IMG/VR virus record: IMGVR_UViG_3300029266_000805
Span: 1-64,000 of that record
Reading direction: 5' to 3' (one strand)
DNA length: 64,000 bases
From: a virus
The position numbers and the translations under genes are program-made. The notes under the pieces were generated by a model. That model was not told the origin of the DNA and made no database searches. It was given only the letters and a program-made list of their open reading frames with translations. The stretch's first letter is position 1. Every line of letters starts with the position of its first letter. Below are positions 1 to 6,163 of this stretch, in pieces.

Positions 1-350
1 ATTACTGTAGTAGCACCAGTTGCAACACTTAAAGCAGTAGAGTTTACAAATTCTTTGGTATCCTTACGGTCCATGTCTGCTGTAATAGCAGTACCTCCTA
101 CTCTAGTTAGAGTTAGTAAATCAGTGGCTCCATCATATGATGCTGCGTTAACATACTCATCTGAAGATCCTGCATTAAAAAATGTTTTTAGTGCTGTTAA
201 AGTAACTAGTTCCGTTTGTAATTTTGGAGCCGGTTTTAATCTTTCTTGCGGATTTGGATATCTTGCTACAGTTATATAGTTATCCGATTTAGGCGTTACC
301 GTTCCTTTTTGTCTTAACATGCCCATCATGTCTTGTAATATTGTACTCAT
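1..350 (-). CDS. Hypothetical protein, 3' part outside window
   Basis: An open frame starts with ATG at 348-350 and runs off the left edge, giving the first 116 residues (begins MSTILQDMMGMLRQKG). The start is preceded by an A-rich leader typical of this genome. The visible part is Thr/Ala/Val-rich and soluble, with no signal peptide or membrane segment. I do not recognise the family. Its place 15 nt downstream of the small gene at 366-674, and the leftward direction shared with virion-type genes, make a structural role possible but unproven. Confidence 0.7.
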   Translation of the reverse strand, partial: MSTILQDMMGMLRQKGTVTPKSDNYITVARYPNPQERLKPAPKLQTELVTLTALKTFFNAGSSDEYVNAASYDGATDLLTLTRVGGTAITADMDRKDTKEFVNSTALSVATGATTV

Positions 351-365
351 TTTTCTTATTTTAAA

Positions 366-674
366 TTAAACGTTTATGTTTGGATAAGTTTTTTCTAATA
401 TACTTTGAAGCTTAGCACATCTCTCATACTGTTCTTCATCAATATAAAACTCTATCATGTTTTGTAATTCATTTTCATTCGGCCCGTCTTCAGGATCAAA
501 TGCCATTATAAATTCTTTACCAGTTTTAAACTCATGTTGTAACAATTCATCAAAACTAAGTTGACCCGATAAAACCAGCCACGCATTGTTATATGCTTGC
601 TCCAATAAAATATCGTCCAATTGTTTTTGTTGTATTTTATTTAGTATATCATCTGTCTCACTAGATTCTGCCAT
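366..674 (-). CDS. Small acidic protein with UVR-like C-terminal motif
   Basis: This 102-residue acidic protein has a C-terminal helical pair reading NMIEFYIDEEQYERCAKL, which resembles the UVR motif of UvrB/UvrC and related proteins (a short helical hairpin used in protein-protein contacts). The first 40 residues are predicted helical and charged. It is the first leftward gene beside the divergent control region and lies just upstream of the partial gene at 1-350. The UVR resemblance is by eye only. The protein could equally be a small virion-assembly factor. Confidence 0.65.
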   Translation of the reverse strand: MAESSETDDILNKIQQKQLDDILLEQAYNNAWLVLSGQLSFDELLQHEFKTGKEFIMAFDPEDGPNENELQNMIEFYIDEEQYERCAKLQSILEKTYPNINV

Positions 675-909
675 ATCATTTAATTAAGATTGAAACTCTT
701 CTATAGTAACAATATACTAAATTTTAAATTTGTATAAAAATTTTTGAGTCAGAAGATGTCCCCCCTATCATGTAAATTTGTTTAACGCCCCTCCCAAAGT
801 TATGTATTTGGCGTGCTTAAGAGGTTCTACCAATCTGCTCCCCAGCTAAAAATTGTCTCGGGGATACCCCCCGTTGGCTTAACAAGTATTAATATTAAAT
901 AGAATTATT
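675..909. promoter_or_regulatory. Divergent intergenic control region
   Basis: This 235-nt gap separates the leftward genes (ending at 674) from the rightward early genes (starting at 910). It contains two copies of the -7-like octamer TAAATTTG (725-732 and 773-780), each fitting TAnnTTTG, but no TTG at ideal spacing. A copy of TGAGTCAGA lies at 745-753. Unusually GC-rich tracts follow (CCCCCC at 760-765; a CCCC...GGGG pairing near 840-862), in strong contrast to the A/T-rich surroundings. A two-way promoter is the natural reading; exact start sites cannot be assigned. Confidence 0.5.
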
Positions 910-1239
910 ATGAGCGTATTTTTTAGAAAATTAAGAATTAATGATAGCACAGGAACAGCAACTATCATATGCACAGACAAGCTTATCTCCAACAAAAAAG
1001 GGAAGCTTGCAGGAATGGACGTAGGAACTAGAACTAATGGTAACATAACCTTTGGTGTCTTATCTCTTATAGACCCAAGCACTAATCAAGTAATGCGTGC
1101 TACTCATCCAACAATTAAAGCTTTGCAAGATAAGCTTAATCAAGGAGATGAGATGCCTGGATTTCAAATGAGTGAGAATCCTGTAATTGATTTAAACACA
1201 GGAGAAGAAACAAACTTGCGTTGGGTTGAACAAGCCTAA
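910..1239 (+). CDS. Hypothetical early protein
   Basis: A 109-residue soluble protein, the first rightward gene after the divergent control region and therefore probably expressed early. It is rich in beta-prone segments (STGTATIICTDKLIS, GNITFGVLSLI), has no signal peptide, and ends in the acidic/aromatic stretch EETNLRWVEQA. No catalytic motif is visible and I do not recognise the family. A DNA- or RNA-binding role is possible from position only. A clear stem-loop terminator candidate follows 10 nt after the stop. Confidence 0.7.
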   Translation: MSVFFRKLRINDSTGTATIICTDKLISNKKGKLAGMDVGTRTNGNITFGVLSLIDPSTNQVMRATHPTIKALQDKLNQGDEMPGFQMSENPVIDLNTGEETNLRWVEQA

Positions 1240-1249
1240 TCCAAGAACA

Positions 1250-1274
1250 GGGTGTGTGTAACAGCACACCCTTT
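1250..1274 (+). terminator. Stem-loop terminator after the first early gene
   Basis: A perfect 7-bp stem pairs GGGTGTG (1250-1256) with CACACCC (1265-1271) around an 8-nt loop, followed by TTT. It sits 10 nt after the stop of the 910-1239 gene and fits an intrinsic terminator, although the T tract is short. It may instead be the first member of the stem-loop series that follows. Confidence 0.6.
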
Positions 1275-1470
1275 AATTAATAGTGGCAACGGATTAAATA
1301 CCACTCTAAATATGGTTGAGTCTATCCAATAAGCTGTTGGCGTAAGAGAGAACTTACAGTAATCTAAACTCATTTATAACACCGTGCCAAGGTTTGATTT
1401 AAGTAGTAACACTTGGCGGTATATCTTATGACTACAATGACACTAGGGATTGATCACTCTAGTGTCTATC
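1275..1470. ncRNA. Candidate structured RNA: series of stem-loops
   Basis: No gene is visible here. Successive non-overlapping inverted repeats fill the stretch. They are AGTGG (1282-1286) with CCACT (1301-1305); TGAGT (1317-1321) with ACTCA (1368-1372), enclosing GTAAG/CTTAC (1342-1346/1353-1357); ACC..GCCAAG (1381-1391) with CTTGGCGGT (1412-1420), with a 2-nt bulge; and an 8-bp stem GACACTAG (1439-1446) with CTAGTGTC (1459-1466). I looked for a tRNA cloverleaf and T-loop and found none. The strand is unknown; the neighbouring genes read rightward. Confidence 0.4.
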
Positions 1471-1500
1471 ACTAATTAAAGCTAAGAATAAAGCATGGCA

Positions 1501-1540
1501 TTGCAGTTACCAACTAATATATGCAGTTACTAACTGATAT
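1501..1540. repeat. Tandem 20-bp direct repeat with inner palindrome
   Basis: Two adjacent 20-nt units (1501-1520 and 1521-1540) differ at only three positions. The second contains CAGTTACTAACTG, a perfect inverted repeat with 6-nt arms around one base. A symmetric site repeated at two helical turns suggests a dimeric DNA-binding site upstream of the following small genes. Nothing else is visible in 1541-1610, which is A/T-rich with no clear promoter. Confidence 0.45.
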
Positions 1541-1610
1541 CTTATAACTTTTCCCACATTGTACTTAAATAGTATAGTAAAATACATTTTATACGTGTGT
1601 CACTCTAAAG

Positions 1611-1733
1611 ATGAGGTCTTATAAGCCTAAAAAACCACTTATTGTAATAACTAAAAAACTCAATGTGCGTATAATTATATATATAGCTAACGCTACAACA
1701 AGAGTAACTAATACACTTACTAAAACAACATAG
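1611..1733 (+). CDS. Possible small membrane-type peptide
   Basis: A 40-residue open frame starts MRSYKPKKPLIVITKK and continues with an apolar run RIIIYIANATT before ending in TAG. The basic N-terminus plus apolar middle could be a short membrane peptide. There is no family match and little independent support beyond its place in an early region full of very small genes. Confidence 0.25.
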   Translation: MRSYKPKKPLIVITKKLNVRIIIYIANATTRVTNTLTKTT

Positions 1734-1811
1734 GTAATGTTTGTCTCTTCCTCTATAGGATAAGAGCTATATTACCCGCAATATTGCAATCAACCACTAA
1801 TACTAAATCAA

Positions 1812-1922
1812 ATGAAATTTATATCACAAACAGCAGCAGATGCTAACGGTAAATATACTATGACTTGGAAAGAACAAGACGGTAGTACAGTAATAACAGA
1901 ACATAATCTATTTAATTGGTAG
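1812..1922 (+). CDS. Small hypothetical protein (36 aa)
   Basis: ATG at 1812 follows an A-rich leader containing CCACTAATACTAAAT, a variant of the leader motif seen before other genes here. The 36-residue product (begins MKFISQTAADANGKY) has a plausible soluble composition and ends at TAG, two bases before the next ATG. The tight spacing suggests co-expression with the cysteine-rich gene that follows. Family unknown. Confidence 0.5.
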   Translation: MKFISQTAADANGKYTMTWKEQDGSTVITEHNLFNW

Positions 1923-1923
1923 T

Positions 1924-2034
1924 ATGTTCTTTGAAGATGCACAATATGCTTGGGAGCTCTATAAGATATCTCCTGAGCTAACATGCACTTGTGATGAGGT
2001 TCATACCTGTCAACAATGCCATGAAGAAACTTGA
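1924..2034 (+). CDS. Small cysteine-rich (zinc-finger-like) protein
   Basis: A 36-residue product (begins MFFEDAQYAWELYKIS) with four cysteines in the order C-x-C-x5-C-x2-C (residues 21, 23, 29 and 32) and a histidine between them. This arrangement fits a small metal-binding knuckle. It begins one base after the stop of the preceding small gene. The spacing of cysteines supports a real protein; the function is unknown, with nucleic-acid or protein binding the usual roles for such microproteins. Confidence 0.5.
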   Translation: MFFEDAQYAWELYKISPELTCTCDEVHTCQQCHEET

Positions 2035-2068
2035 GGAAGTTAACTGCACATGGTTGCAAACATAGATG

Positions 2069-2330
2069 CAGAGGGTTAGGAGTAATTACTTAGCCTTCTG
2101 TCTTCCTCACATAAGATACGGATCTAGGTAATTCTAGGTTAGTGTGCCATACATGAATGAAATAGGATGATTACCTATAATGGATATAAAGGCTGTGATG
2201 ACTCCCAGATTGATTATCTGCTCAAGAAAAGGTAAGAGTTTGTAGTACCTTGATAATCTATTCCTAACTTTATACGGTGAAGTATAAAGGACAACCGTGC
2301 CAGTTGTAGTTGGATAAAACAGACTGGCTA
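2069..2330. ncRNA. Candidate structured RNA: five consecutive stem-loops
   Basis: No convincing gene is present. Five inverted repeats follow one another: about 10 bp with G-U pairs (2070-2101); perfect 8 bp TAGGTAAT/ATTACCTA (2125-2132/2170-2177); 7 bp GATTATC/GATAATC (2212-2218/2252-2258); perfect 8 bp CTTTATAC/GTATAAAG (2268-2275/2282-2289); and 6 bp GCCAGT/ACTGGC (2299-2304/2323-2328). The last is followed by TATTTT and could end the transcript. The regular, non-overlapping order is unlike chance pairing and suggests a folded RNA or leader upstream of the 2378 gene. Confidence 0.45.
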
Positions 2331-2377
2331 TTTTAAACCACTAAAACTTAATTAATTAATCTCTAAAATAAACAAGT

Positions 2378-2662
2378 ATGAAAATCAAAGTAATCAATCC
2401 AGAACAATTTGCTAGTTGGGGTAATGCCATAGGTATTGTCTTATATAGCAGAGAACAAGACTTATTCGTTAACTTCTTTACAGGAGATATGGAACATAGT
2501 CGTGTAAAACGTGAAGAGTTAGGCTCTCCATCGTTAGTAGAACTCTTAATAGAATTAGAGAATAACCCAGAACTTAGGTTCGTAGCAAAACAAAATCAAT
2601 TAATAACAGTGACTGAGCAACATACAATGGACTTTCTAAAGTATGCTAACAGTTACAACTAA
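2378..2662 (+). CDS. Hypothetical protein
   Basis: A 94-residue soluble protein (begins MKIKVINPEQFASWG) with a leader containing CCACTAAAACTTAATTAATT just upstream. It has mixed alpha/beta composition, no signal peptide and no recognisable catalytic motif. It opens the run of small genes that continues with lipoproteins and the DUF4846 gene, and directly follows the stem-loop region. Family unknown. Confidence 0.7.
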   Translation: MKIKVINPEQFASWGNAIGIVLYSREQDLFVNFFTGDMEHSRVKREELGSPSLVELLIELENNPELRFVAKQNQLITVTEQHTMDFLKYANSYN

Positions 2663-2675
2663 AATCCACTTAATT

Positions 2676-2822
2676 ATGAAAAAGAAAATTCTTTACCTAA
2701 TGCTCTTTATGTTTATAGGAGGGCCAGTATTACAGTCTTGTACATCAACTAGAAGCTGTAAAAGTAAACCAAGACCAGCTAAATGCTGGAATGCTAAGAA
2801 GCAAAAATATACAAGATGTTAA
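2676..2822 (+). CDS. Small lipoprotein with C-x5-C signature
   Basis: ATG at 2676 is embedded in CCACTTAATTATGA, the same 14 bases that surround the start at 3677. The 48-residue product has a lysine-rich start, a hydrophobic stretch (ILYLMLFMFIGGPVL) and a lipobox ending LQSC, so it should be a lipid-anchored envelope protein. After the lipid cysteine comes CTSTRSC, that is C-x5-C, then a very basic tail. The 3' end overlaps the next lipoprotein gene by 7 nt. The C-x5-C pattern recurs in the lipoprotein at 4715. Confidence 0.7.
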   Translation: MKKKILYLMLFMFIGGPVLQSCTSTRSCKSKPRPAKCWNAKKQKYTRC

Positions 2823-3286
2823 GATCATTAGTAATATTCCTGTTTGCAATATCAATTATGAGTTGTGAGCAGGAGCCTCTAATGGAGGTACAAAATAATG
2901 CTGATGATTATAAAATGTTCTCTGTAGTATATGCACCAACAACAGATACTACTAAATACTTATATATGTTATATAAGGCTGATGATGATGGTACAACCGC
3001 AGAAGACAAGTTAGTAATAGCTTGGTCAAACTTTGTAGTATGGGCTGAATCAGTTAATATGCCTATAACAGGTGAACAGTTTATGGCTTATGCCAGTGAG
3101 TATTGGGATAATAATGCTAATACACTCAACAGCTTTGCTGATGCGTTTGTTATATCATATGATCAATATGCCTCGCAAGAATTAAGAACAGACTATCAAG
3201 TAGATAATACTTGGAATAAATTCTTAATACCTTATGACATTAATCTGTTTATAAATGCAGGTGATGAAGTACAAATTATTAACTAA
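2816..3286 (+). CDS. Lipoprotein
   Basis: A 156-residue protein whose N-terminus (MLRSLVIFLFAISIMSC) is a typical lipoprotein signal with the modified cysteine at residue 17, followed by an acidic mature domain (EQEPLMEVQ and onward). The mature part is aromatic-rich and globular in composition, with no recognised motif. The gene overlaps the preceding small lipoprotein by 7 nt and is followed after 12 nt by a membrane protein, so the three are probably co-expressed. A role in modifying or shielding the host envelope is an inference from localisation only. Confidence 0.75.
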   Translation: MLRSLVIFLFAISIMSCEQEPLMEVQNNADDYKMFSVVYAPTTDTTKYLYMLYKADDDGTTAEDKLVIAWSNFVVWAESVNMPITGEQFMAYASEYWDNNANTLNSFADAFVISYDQYASQELRTDYQVDNTWNKFLIPYDINLFINAGDEVQIIN

Positions 3287-3298
3287 AACTATAACAAG

Positions 3299-3613
3299 AT
3301 GAAAAAGTTACTTAAAAAACTAGTTAAATTATTATATGTAGCAGTCTTACCATTACTAGGTATAGCTGTATCAATTATGTATTTTACACAATATGGATGG
3401 GGTTATACACCTGTATCTATAGCAATAGTGTTAATTACAGCATTATGTATATTAAATGCAATATTCTTTAATACATTTATGGATAAAGTAATATTGATGC
3501 CAAAGTTTAAGATTACATTTGAAGCCGTATTAGGCTTAGGATTAGCTTGGCAAAAAGGATCGTTAATGATAATACTACCATTTATTATAATAGAAATAAC
3601 AGGTGGAGTATAA
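3299..3613 (+). CDS. Small integral membrane protein
   Basis: A 104-residue protein with a strongly basic N-terminus (MKKLLKKLVKLL) and about three hydrophobic segments (roughly residues 10-30, 37-57 and 76-100), so it should sit in the inner membrane. It lies between the lipoprotein genes and the secreted DUF4846 gene. It could be a holin-like or exclusion protein. Since it lies far from the late genes, a host-membrane or superinfection role seems likelier than lysis, but nothing in the sequence settles this. Confidence 0.7.
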   Translation: MKKLLKKLVKLLYVAVLPLLGIAVSIMYFTQYGWGYTPVSIAIVLITALCILNAIFFNTFMDKVILMPKFKITFEAVLGLGLAWQKGSLMIILPFIIIEITGGV

Positions 3614-3676
3614 TAAAATAAATAATAATAACAGAGGCTCTACCTATGTAGGGCTTCTATATAAAACCACTTAATT

Positions 3677-4525
3677 ATGAGAGATATAAAATATAGTAAA
3701 AACGTATTAAGACTACAACTAATAACGTTAGCAATGATGTTATTCGTACTTGTAGCAAGTGCACAAACAACATATCAAGGTAAAGAAATGGATCATGAGT
3801 CAATCTCATCTGTATTCACAGTACCAGGAGGATATGAAAGAAACAATGCAGATGCATATTCTGAATTTCTAATAGCACATCCGCTTAAAGACAAAGCAGA
3901 AGTGAAATATTTTAATGGAGAAGTAAAACATAATAACTTTATCTATGCAGCAGTATTTGATTATGAAATTGGTAACAGAGATTTACATCACTGTGCTGAT
4001 GCTGCAATATATTTAAGAGCAAGCTATAATTATAAAAATGGTTTCTTAGATAGACTTAAATTTACCTATACTAATGGCTATGTAAGTAGTTATACAGAAT
4101 ATCTTAAAGGAGCTAACCCAACACCAGTTAATGCTGGTCGTGATATAGTTACCAAATGGGCCAAAGCTCGTAAAGATAACTGTAAAACATTTAGAAAATG
4201 GTTAGATTTAGTATGGAGCTATGCAGGTACATATTCTATTGAAAAATATGATACTGAATCAGTAAACTATTGGGATATGCAACCGGGTGATGTGTTTGTA
4301 ACTGGAGGATTTCCAGGACATGCTATCACTGTTGTAGATATGGCAGTAAATGAAGCCGGACATAAGATATTTATGTTAGCTCAAAGTTATATGCCAGCTC
4401 AAGAACAACACATATTATTAAATCCTCTTACATTAGATGTTTGGTATTCTATGGATGATATGAATTATATCAATACACCAGAGTTTACATTTGAACCAAC
4501 TGATTTACGTAGATTTATATTATAA
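3677..4525 (+). CDS. Secreted DUF4846 family protein
   Basis: This 282-residue protein has a signal peptide (hydrophobic LITLAMMLFVLVASAQ after a basic start, cleavage near residue 30). The mature part matches DUF4846, a Bacteroidota family of unknown function, by its characteristic blocks: GNRDLHHCADA (Cys106), GDVFVTGGFPGHA (His215) and MLAQSYMPAQE. Length and block order look complete. The Cys at a helix start and the His in a GHAITVV strand recall the NlpC/P60-like arrangement, so a papain-like hydrolase acting in the periplasm is possible; this is inference. The start shares 14 bases of leader with the 2676 gene. Such genes are normally chromosomal, so a past transfer from a host is likely. 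Confidence 0.85.
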   Translation: MRDIKYSKNVLRLQLITLAMMLFVLVASAQTTYQGKEMDHESISSVFTVPGGYERNNADAYSEFLIAHPLKDKAEVKYFNGEVKHNNFIYAAVFDYEIGNRDLHHCADAAIYLRASYNYKNGFLDRLKFTYTNGYVSSYTEYLKGANPTPVNAGRDIVTKWAKARKDNCKTFRKWLDLVWSYAGTYSIEKYDTESVNYWDMQPGDVFVTGGFPGHAITVVDMAVNEAGHKIFMLAQSYMPAQEQHILLNPLTLDVWYSMDDMNYINTPEFTFEPTDLRRFIL

Positions 4526-4526
4526 A

Positions 4527-4680
4527 ACGTTACGTGTAACGTACTAACAGTACCAGTAATTATATACTATATAATAATACTTGTACAGTAGGTCCTAATA
4601 GAAAGATTAATGGTTAAGTGGACCATCAATTAGATAGAAACCCTCTCTTTTTTCATACTTGTTAGAGAGGGACTGTCTAA
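4527..4680. other. Intergenic stem-loop cluster after DUF4846 gene
   Basis: Three hairpins lie between 4525 and 4715. ACGTTA/TAACGT (4527-4532/4537-4542) comes directly after the stop. A 7-of-8-bp stem spans 4608-4631. A long two-part hairpin follows: TTAGATAG (4630-4637) with CTGTCTAA (4673-4680), enclosing perfect CCCTCTC (4641-4647) with GAGAGGG (4665-4671). The long hairpin is probably a terminator or RNA-processing site; no T tract follows it on the + strand. Confidence 0.5.
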
Positions 4681-4714
4681 TTATAGTCTAGTAATTCACT
4701 TCTAAAATATAGAC

Positions 4715-4822
4715 ATGAAGAAAATAATAGCAGTAATAATAATAGTAATGATATTTCAAGCGTGTGGGACAACATCACACTGCACAACAAGAGCAGGTAA
4801 TTATAACACAGTAAATAGATAG
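4715..4822 (+). CDS. Very small lipoprotein with C-x5-C signature
   Basis: A 35-residue product with a start MKKIIAVIIIVMIFQAC that is a complete lipoprotein signal ending in the lipobox FQAC. The mature peptide begins CGTTSHC, again C-x5-C as in the lipoprotein at 2676, and is only about 20 residues long. The next gene starts two bases after its stop. Two such peptides in one early cluster suggest a shared envelope function; what it is cannot be read from the sequence. Confidence 0.65.
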   Translation: MKKIIAVIIIVMIFQACGTTSHCTTRAGNYNTVNR

Positions 4823-4824
4823 AT

Positions 4825-5361
4825 ATGCCAACACTACATATAAGAAAAGAAACAGTAAAGAATATTGTATCCAGTGTATTAACACCGGATATGGTAAAAG
4901 AAAAAATAAACTTTGATCATATTAAAAGTTTAATACTTGATACAATGAGTGATAGTACATTAGAAAATGTAGCAGAACTTATGTTAAAGGGAGAACCATA
5001 TATATTAATATATCCAGGTGACATAGTAAAAACAATATCACCTAATTATCATGAAGGTAGTGAATATGAAAAAGATATATTAATGGATAAAGATTTATTA
5101 TCTAAAGAAGGTATGGTATATGCAAAAGTAATAGGAGATAGCAACTGGTCAACATCAGCTGGATATAATCCTTTATATACCAATCTTAAAGTTCAATATA
5201 TATATCATGATGAAAACAGTGATATCAAATACAAAGAAGATACTATAAGTCCTTTTGAATTAATTAAAATTAAGGGTAAAGAGCTTAAATTAGTAGAAAA
5301 TCAATTAAATAAAACACAAGATGCCAAAATTATCACAGGAACTGATCAGATCACACTATAA
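4825..5361 (+). CDS. Hypothetical protein
   Basis: A 178-residue soluble acidic protein (begins MPTLHIRKETVKNIV) with alternating beta-prone and charged segments and no signal peptide. It lies 2 nt after the small lipoprotein gene and overlaps the following gene by 41 nt or less, depending on that gene's start. The internal stretch LMLKGEPYILIYPGDIVKTI could be a small beta-barrel fold, but I recognise no family. Confidence 0.65.
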   Translation: MPTLHIRKETVKNIVSSVLTPDMVKEKINFDHIKSLILDTMSDSTLENVAELMLKGEPYILIYPGDIVKTISPNYHEGSEYEKDILMDKDLLSKEGMVYAKVIGDSNWSTSAGYNPLYTNLKVQYIYHDENSDIKYKEDTISPFELIKIKGKELKLVENQLNKTQDAKIITGTDQITL

Positions 5362-5512
5362 CTCTTGGAAGAAAGGTGAGTCAATTAAATCAAGCTTTGG
5401 TTATACAATGAATGAACTGTATAAACTAAATGACATGGATTTAGCTAAGGAAAGGGATGATAATATGGCTCTTTTAAGATTATTAAAAGATCATGTATAC
5501 ACAGAAAAATAG
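5321..5512 (+). CDS. Small hypothetical protein
   Basis: A 63-residue helical, charged protein (begins MPKLSQELIRSHYNSW). The first ATG overlaps the preceding gene by 41 nt; a downstream ATG (MNELYKLND, at 5408) would remove the overlap but would lose a well-formed N-terminus. The 3' end overlaps the HTH gene at 5493 by 20 nt, so the three genes are tightly linked. Family unknown. Confidence 0.55.
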   Translation: MPKLSQELIRSHYNSWKKGESIKSSFGYTMNELYKLNDMDLAKERDDNMALLRLLKDHVYTEK

Positions 5513-5744
5513 ATTTGGAATAGTAAACCGTGAGGTTATGACTGATCCTAATTTATCAATTGCGGCTAAGGCATTATATGGCGTATTATCTTGTTATGCA
5601 AATAAACAGAGAACATGCTTTCCATCTATTAGCACATTAGCTGATGACACTGGCTCAAGTCAATCAAGCATAGACAGATGGATAAAAGAGCTAAAAAAAC
5701 ATAAATACATTAAAAGAACAGGTAGAAAGCTAACAATAAAATAG
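5493..5744 (+). CDS. HTH_36-type DNA-binding protein
   Basis: An 83-residue protein that is almost entirely one winged-helix-type helix-turn-helix domain of the HTH_36 class: NLSIAAKALYGVLSCYANK, then FPSISTLADDTGSSQSSIDRW and WIKELKKHKYIKRTGR. This class is found at the N-terminus of plasmid and phage replication initiators and in stand-alone phage regulators. Here nothing follows the HTH, so a transcriptional regulator of the early region is the best guess. The terminator candidate at 5728-5754 spans its stop codon. Confidence 0.8.
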   Translation: MYTQKNRFGIVNREVMTDPNLSIAAKALYGVLSCYANKQRTCFPSISTLADDTGSSQSSIDRWIKELKKHKYIKRTGRKLTIK

Positions 5745-5754
5745 AACGTTAGCT
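5728..5754 (+). terminator. Stem-loop across the stop codon of the HTH gene
   Basis: AGCTAAC (5728-5734) pairs perfectly with GTTAGCT (5748-5754), with the TAG stop (5742-5744) in the loop. There is no strong T tract afterwards (TATATAT follows), so this could be a weak terminator, an RNA-stability hairpin, or an operator recognised by the neighbouring HTH protein. Confidence 0.4.
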
Positions 5755-5852
5755 ATATATATGCTGTTTATTTTAAACACTGAGCTTAATTAAAATAGAT
5801 TATGTGAGTCAGAAGGAGTAATATTATTATCTTTATAGCAATAAATAAAAGA

Positions 5853-6122
5853 ATGATAGTCCAACTTCCTAATGGTCGTATAATTGAATGCTCTCTTGAG
5901 CAATACTTATCTTTAACAGATGAGGAATATAGAGACCTTAATGGTCTAAGCTCAGCTTATACTAAAGAAGTGGGTAATCCTTTTTATAGTAGATTTTCAA
6001 ATAACACAGGGAAAGCAGAAAAAACCGCAATAGATCATATTGAGGAACATGAACCAGCCCTAGATGAAATTGAAACCTATGAAAAATTAGATGACCCGTA
6101 TTTTCACTCAGATGACGTATAG
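5853..6122 (+). CDS. Small acidic hypothetical protein
   Basis: An 89-residue acidic protein (begins MIVQLPNGRIIECSLEQYL); the C-terminal half is dominated by Glu and Asp and is probably disordered. The upstream gap holds TGAGTCAGA (5805-5813) and the -7-like TATCTTTA (5828-5835), suggesting its own promoter. It lies 41 nt before the 6164 gene. Acidic early proteins of this size are often host-enzyme inhibitors or DNA mimics, but there is no direct evidence here. Confidence 0.65.
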   Translation: MIVQLPNGRIIECSLEQYLSLTDEEYRDLNGLSSAYTKEVGNPFYSRFSNNTGKAEKTAIDHIEEHEPALDEIETYEKLDDPYFHSDDV

Positions 6123-6163
6123 TCATTAAACATTTATTTATTAATCACTAAAATTTATTAAAA

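Noticed and set aside
1808-2059. 83-residue leftward open frame
   Set aside because: It lies antisense to two well-formed small rightward genes (1812 and 1924) and has a poor, cysteine/histidine-scattered composition.
1240-2377. tRNA genes in the early gene-poor stretch
   Set aside because: No T-loop-like GGTTCRANYCC sequence or cloverleaf could be drawn; the stems present are simple hairpins of other sizes.
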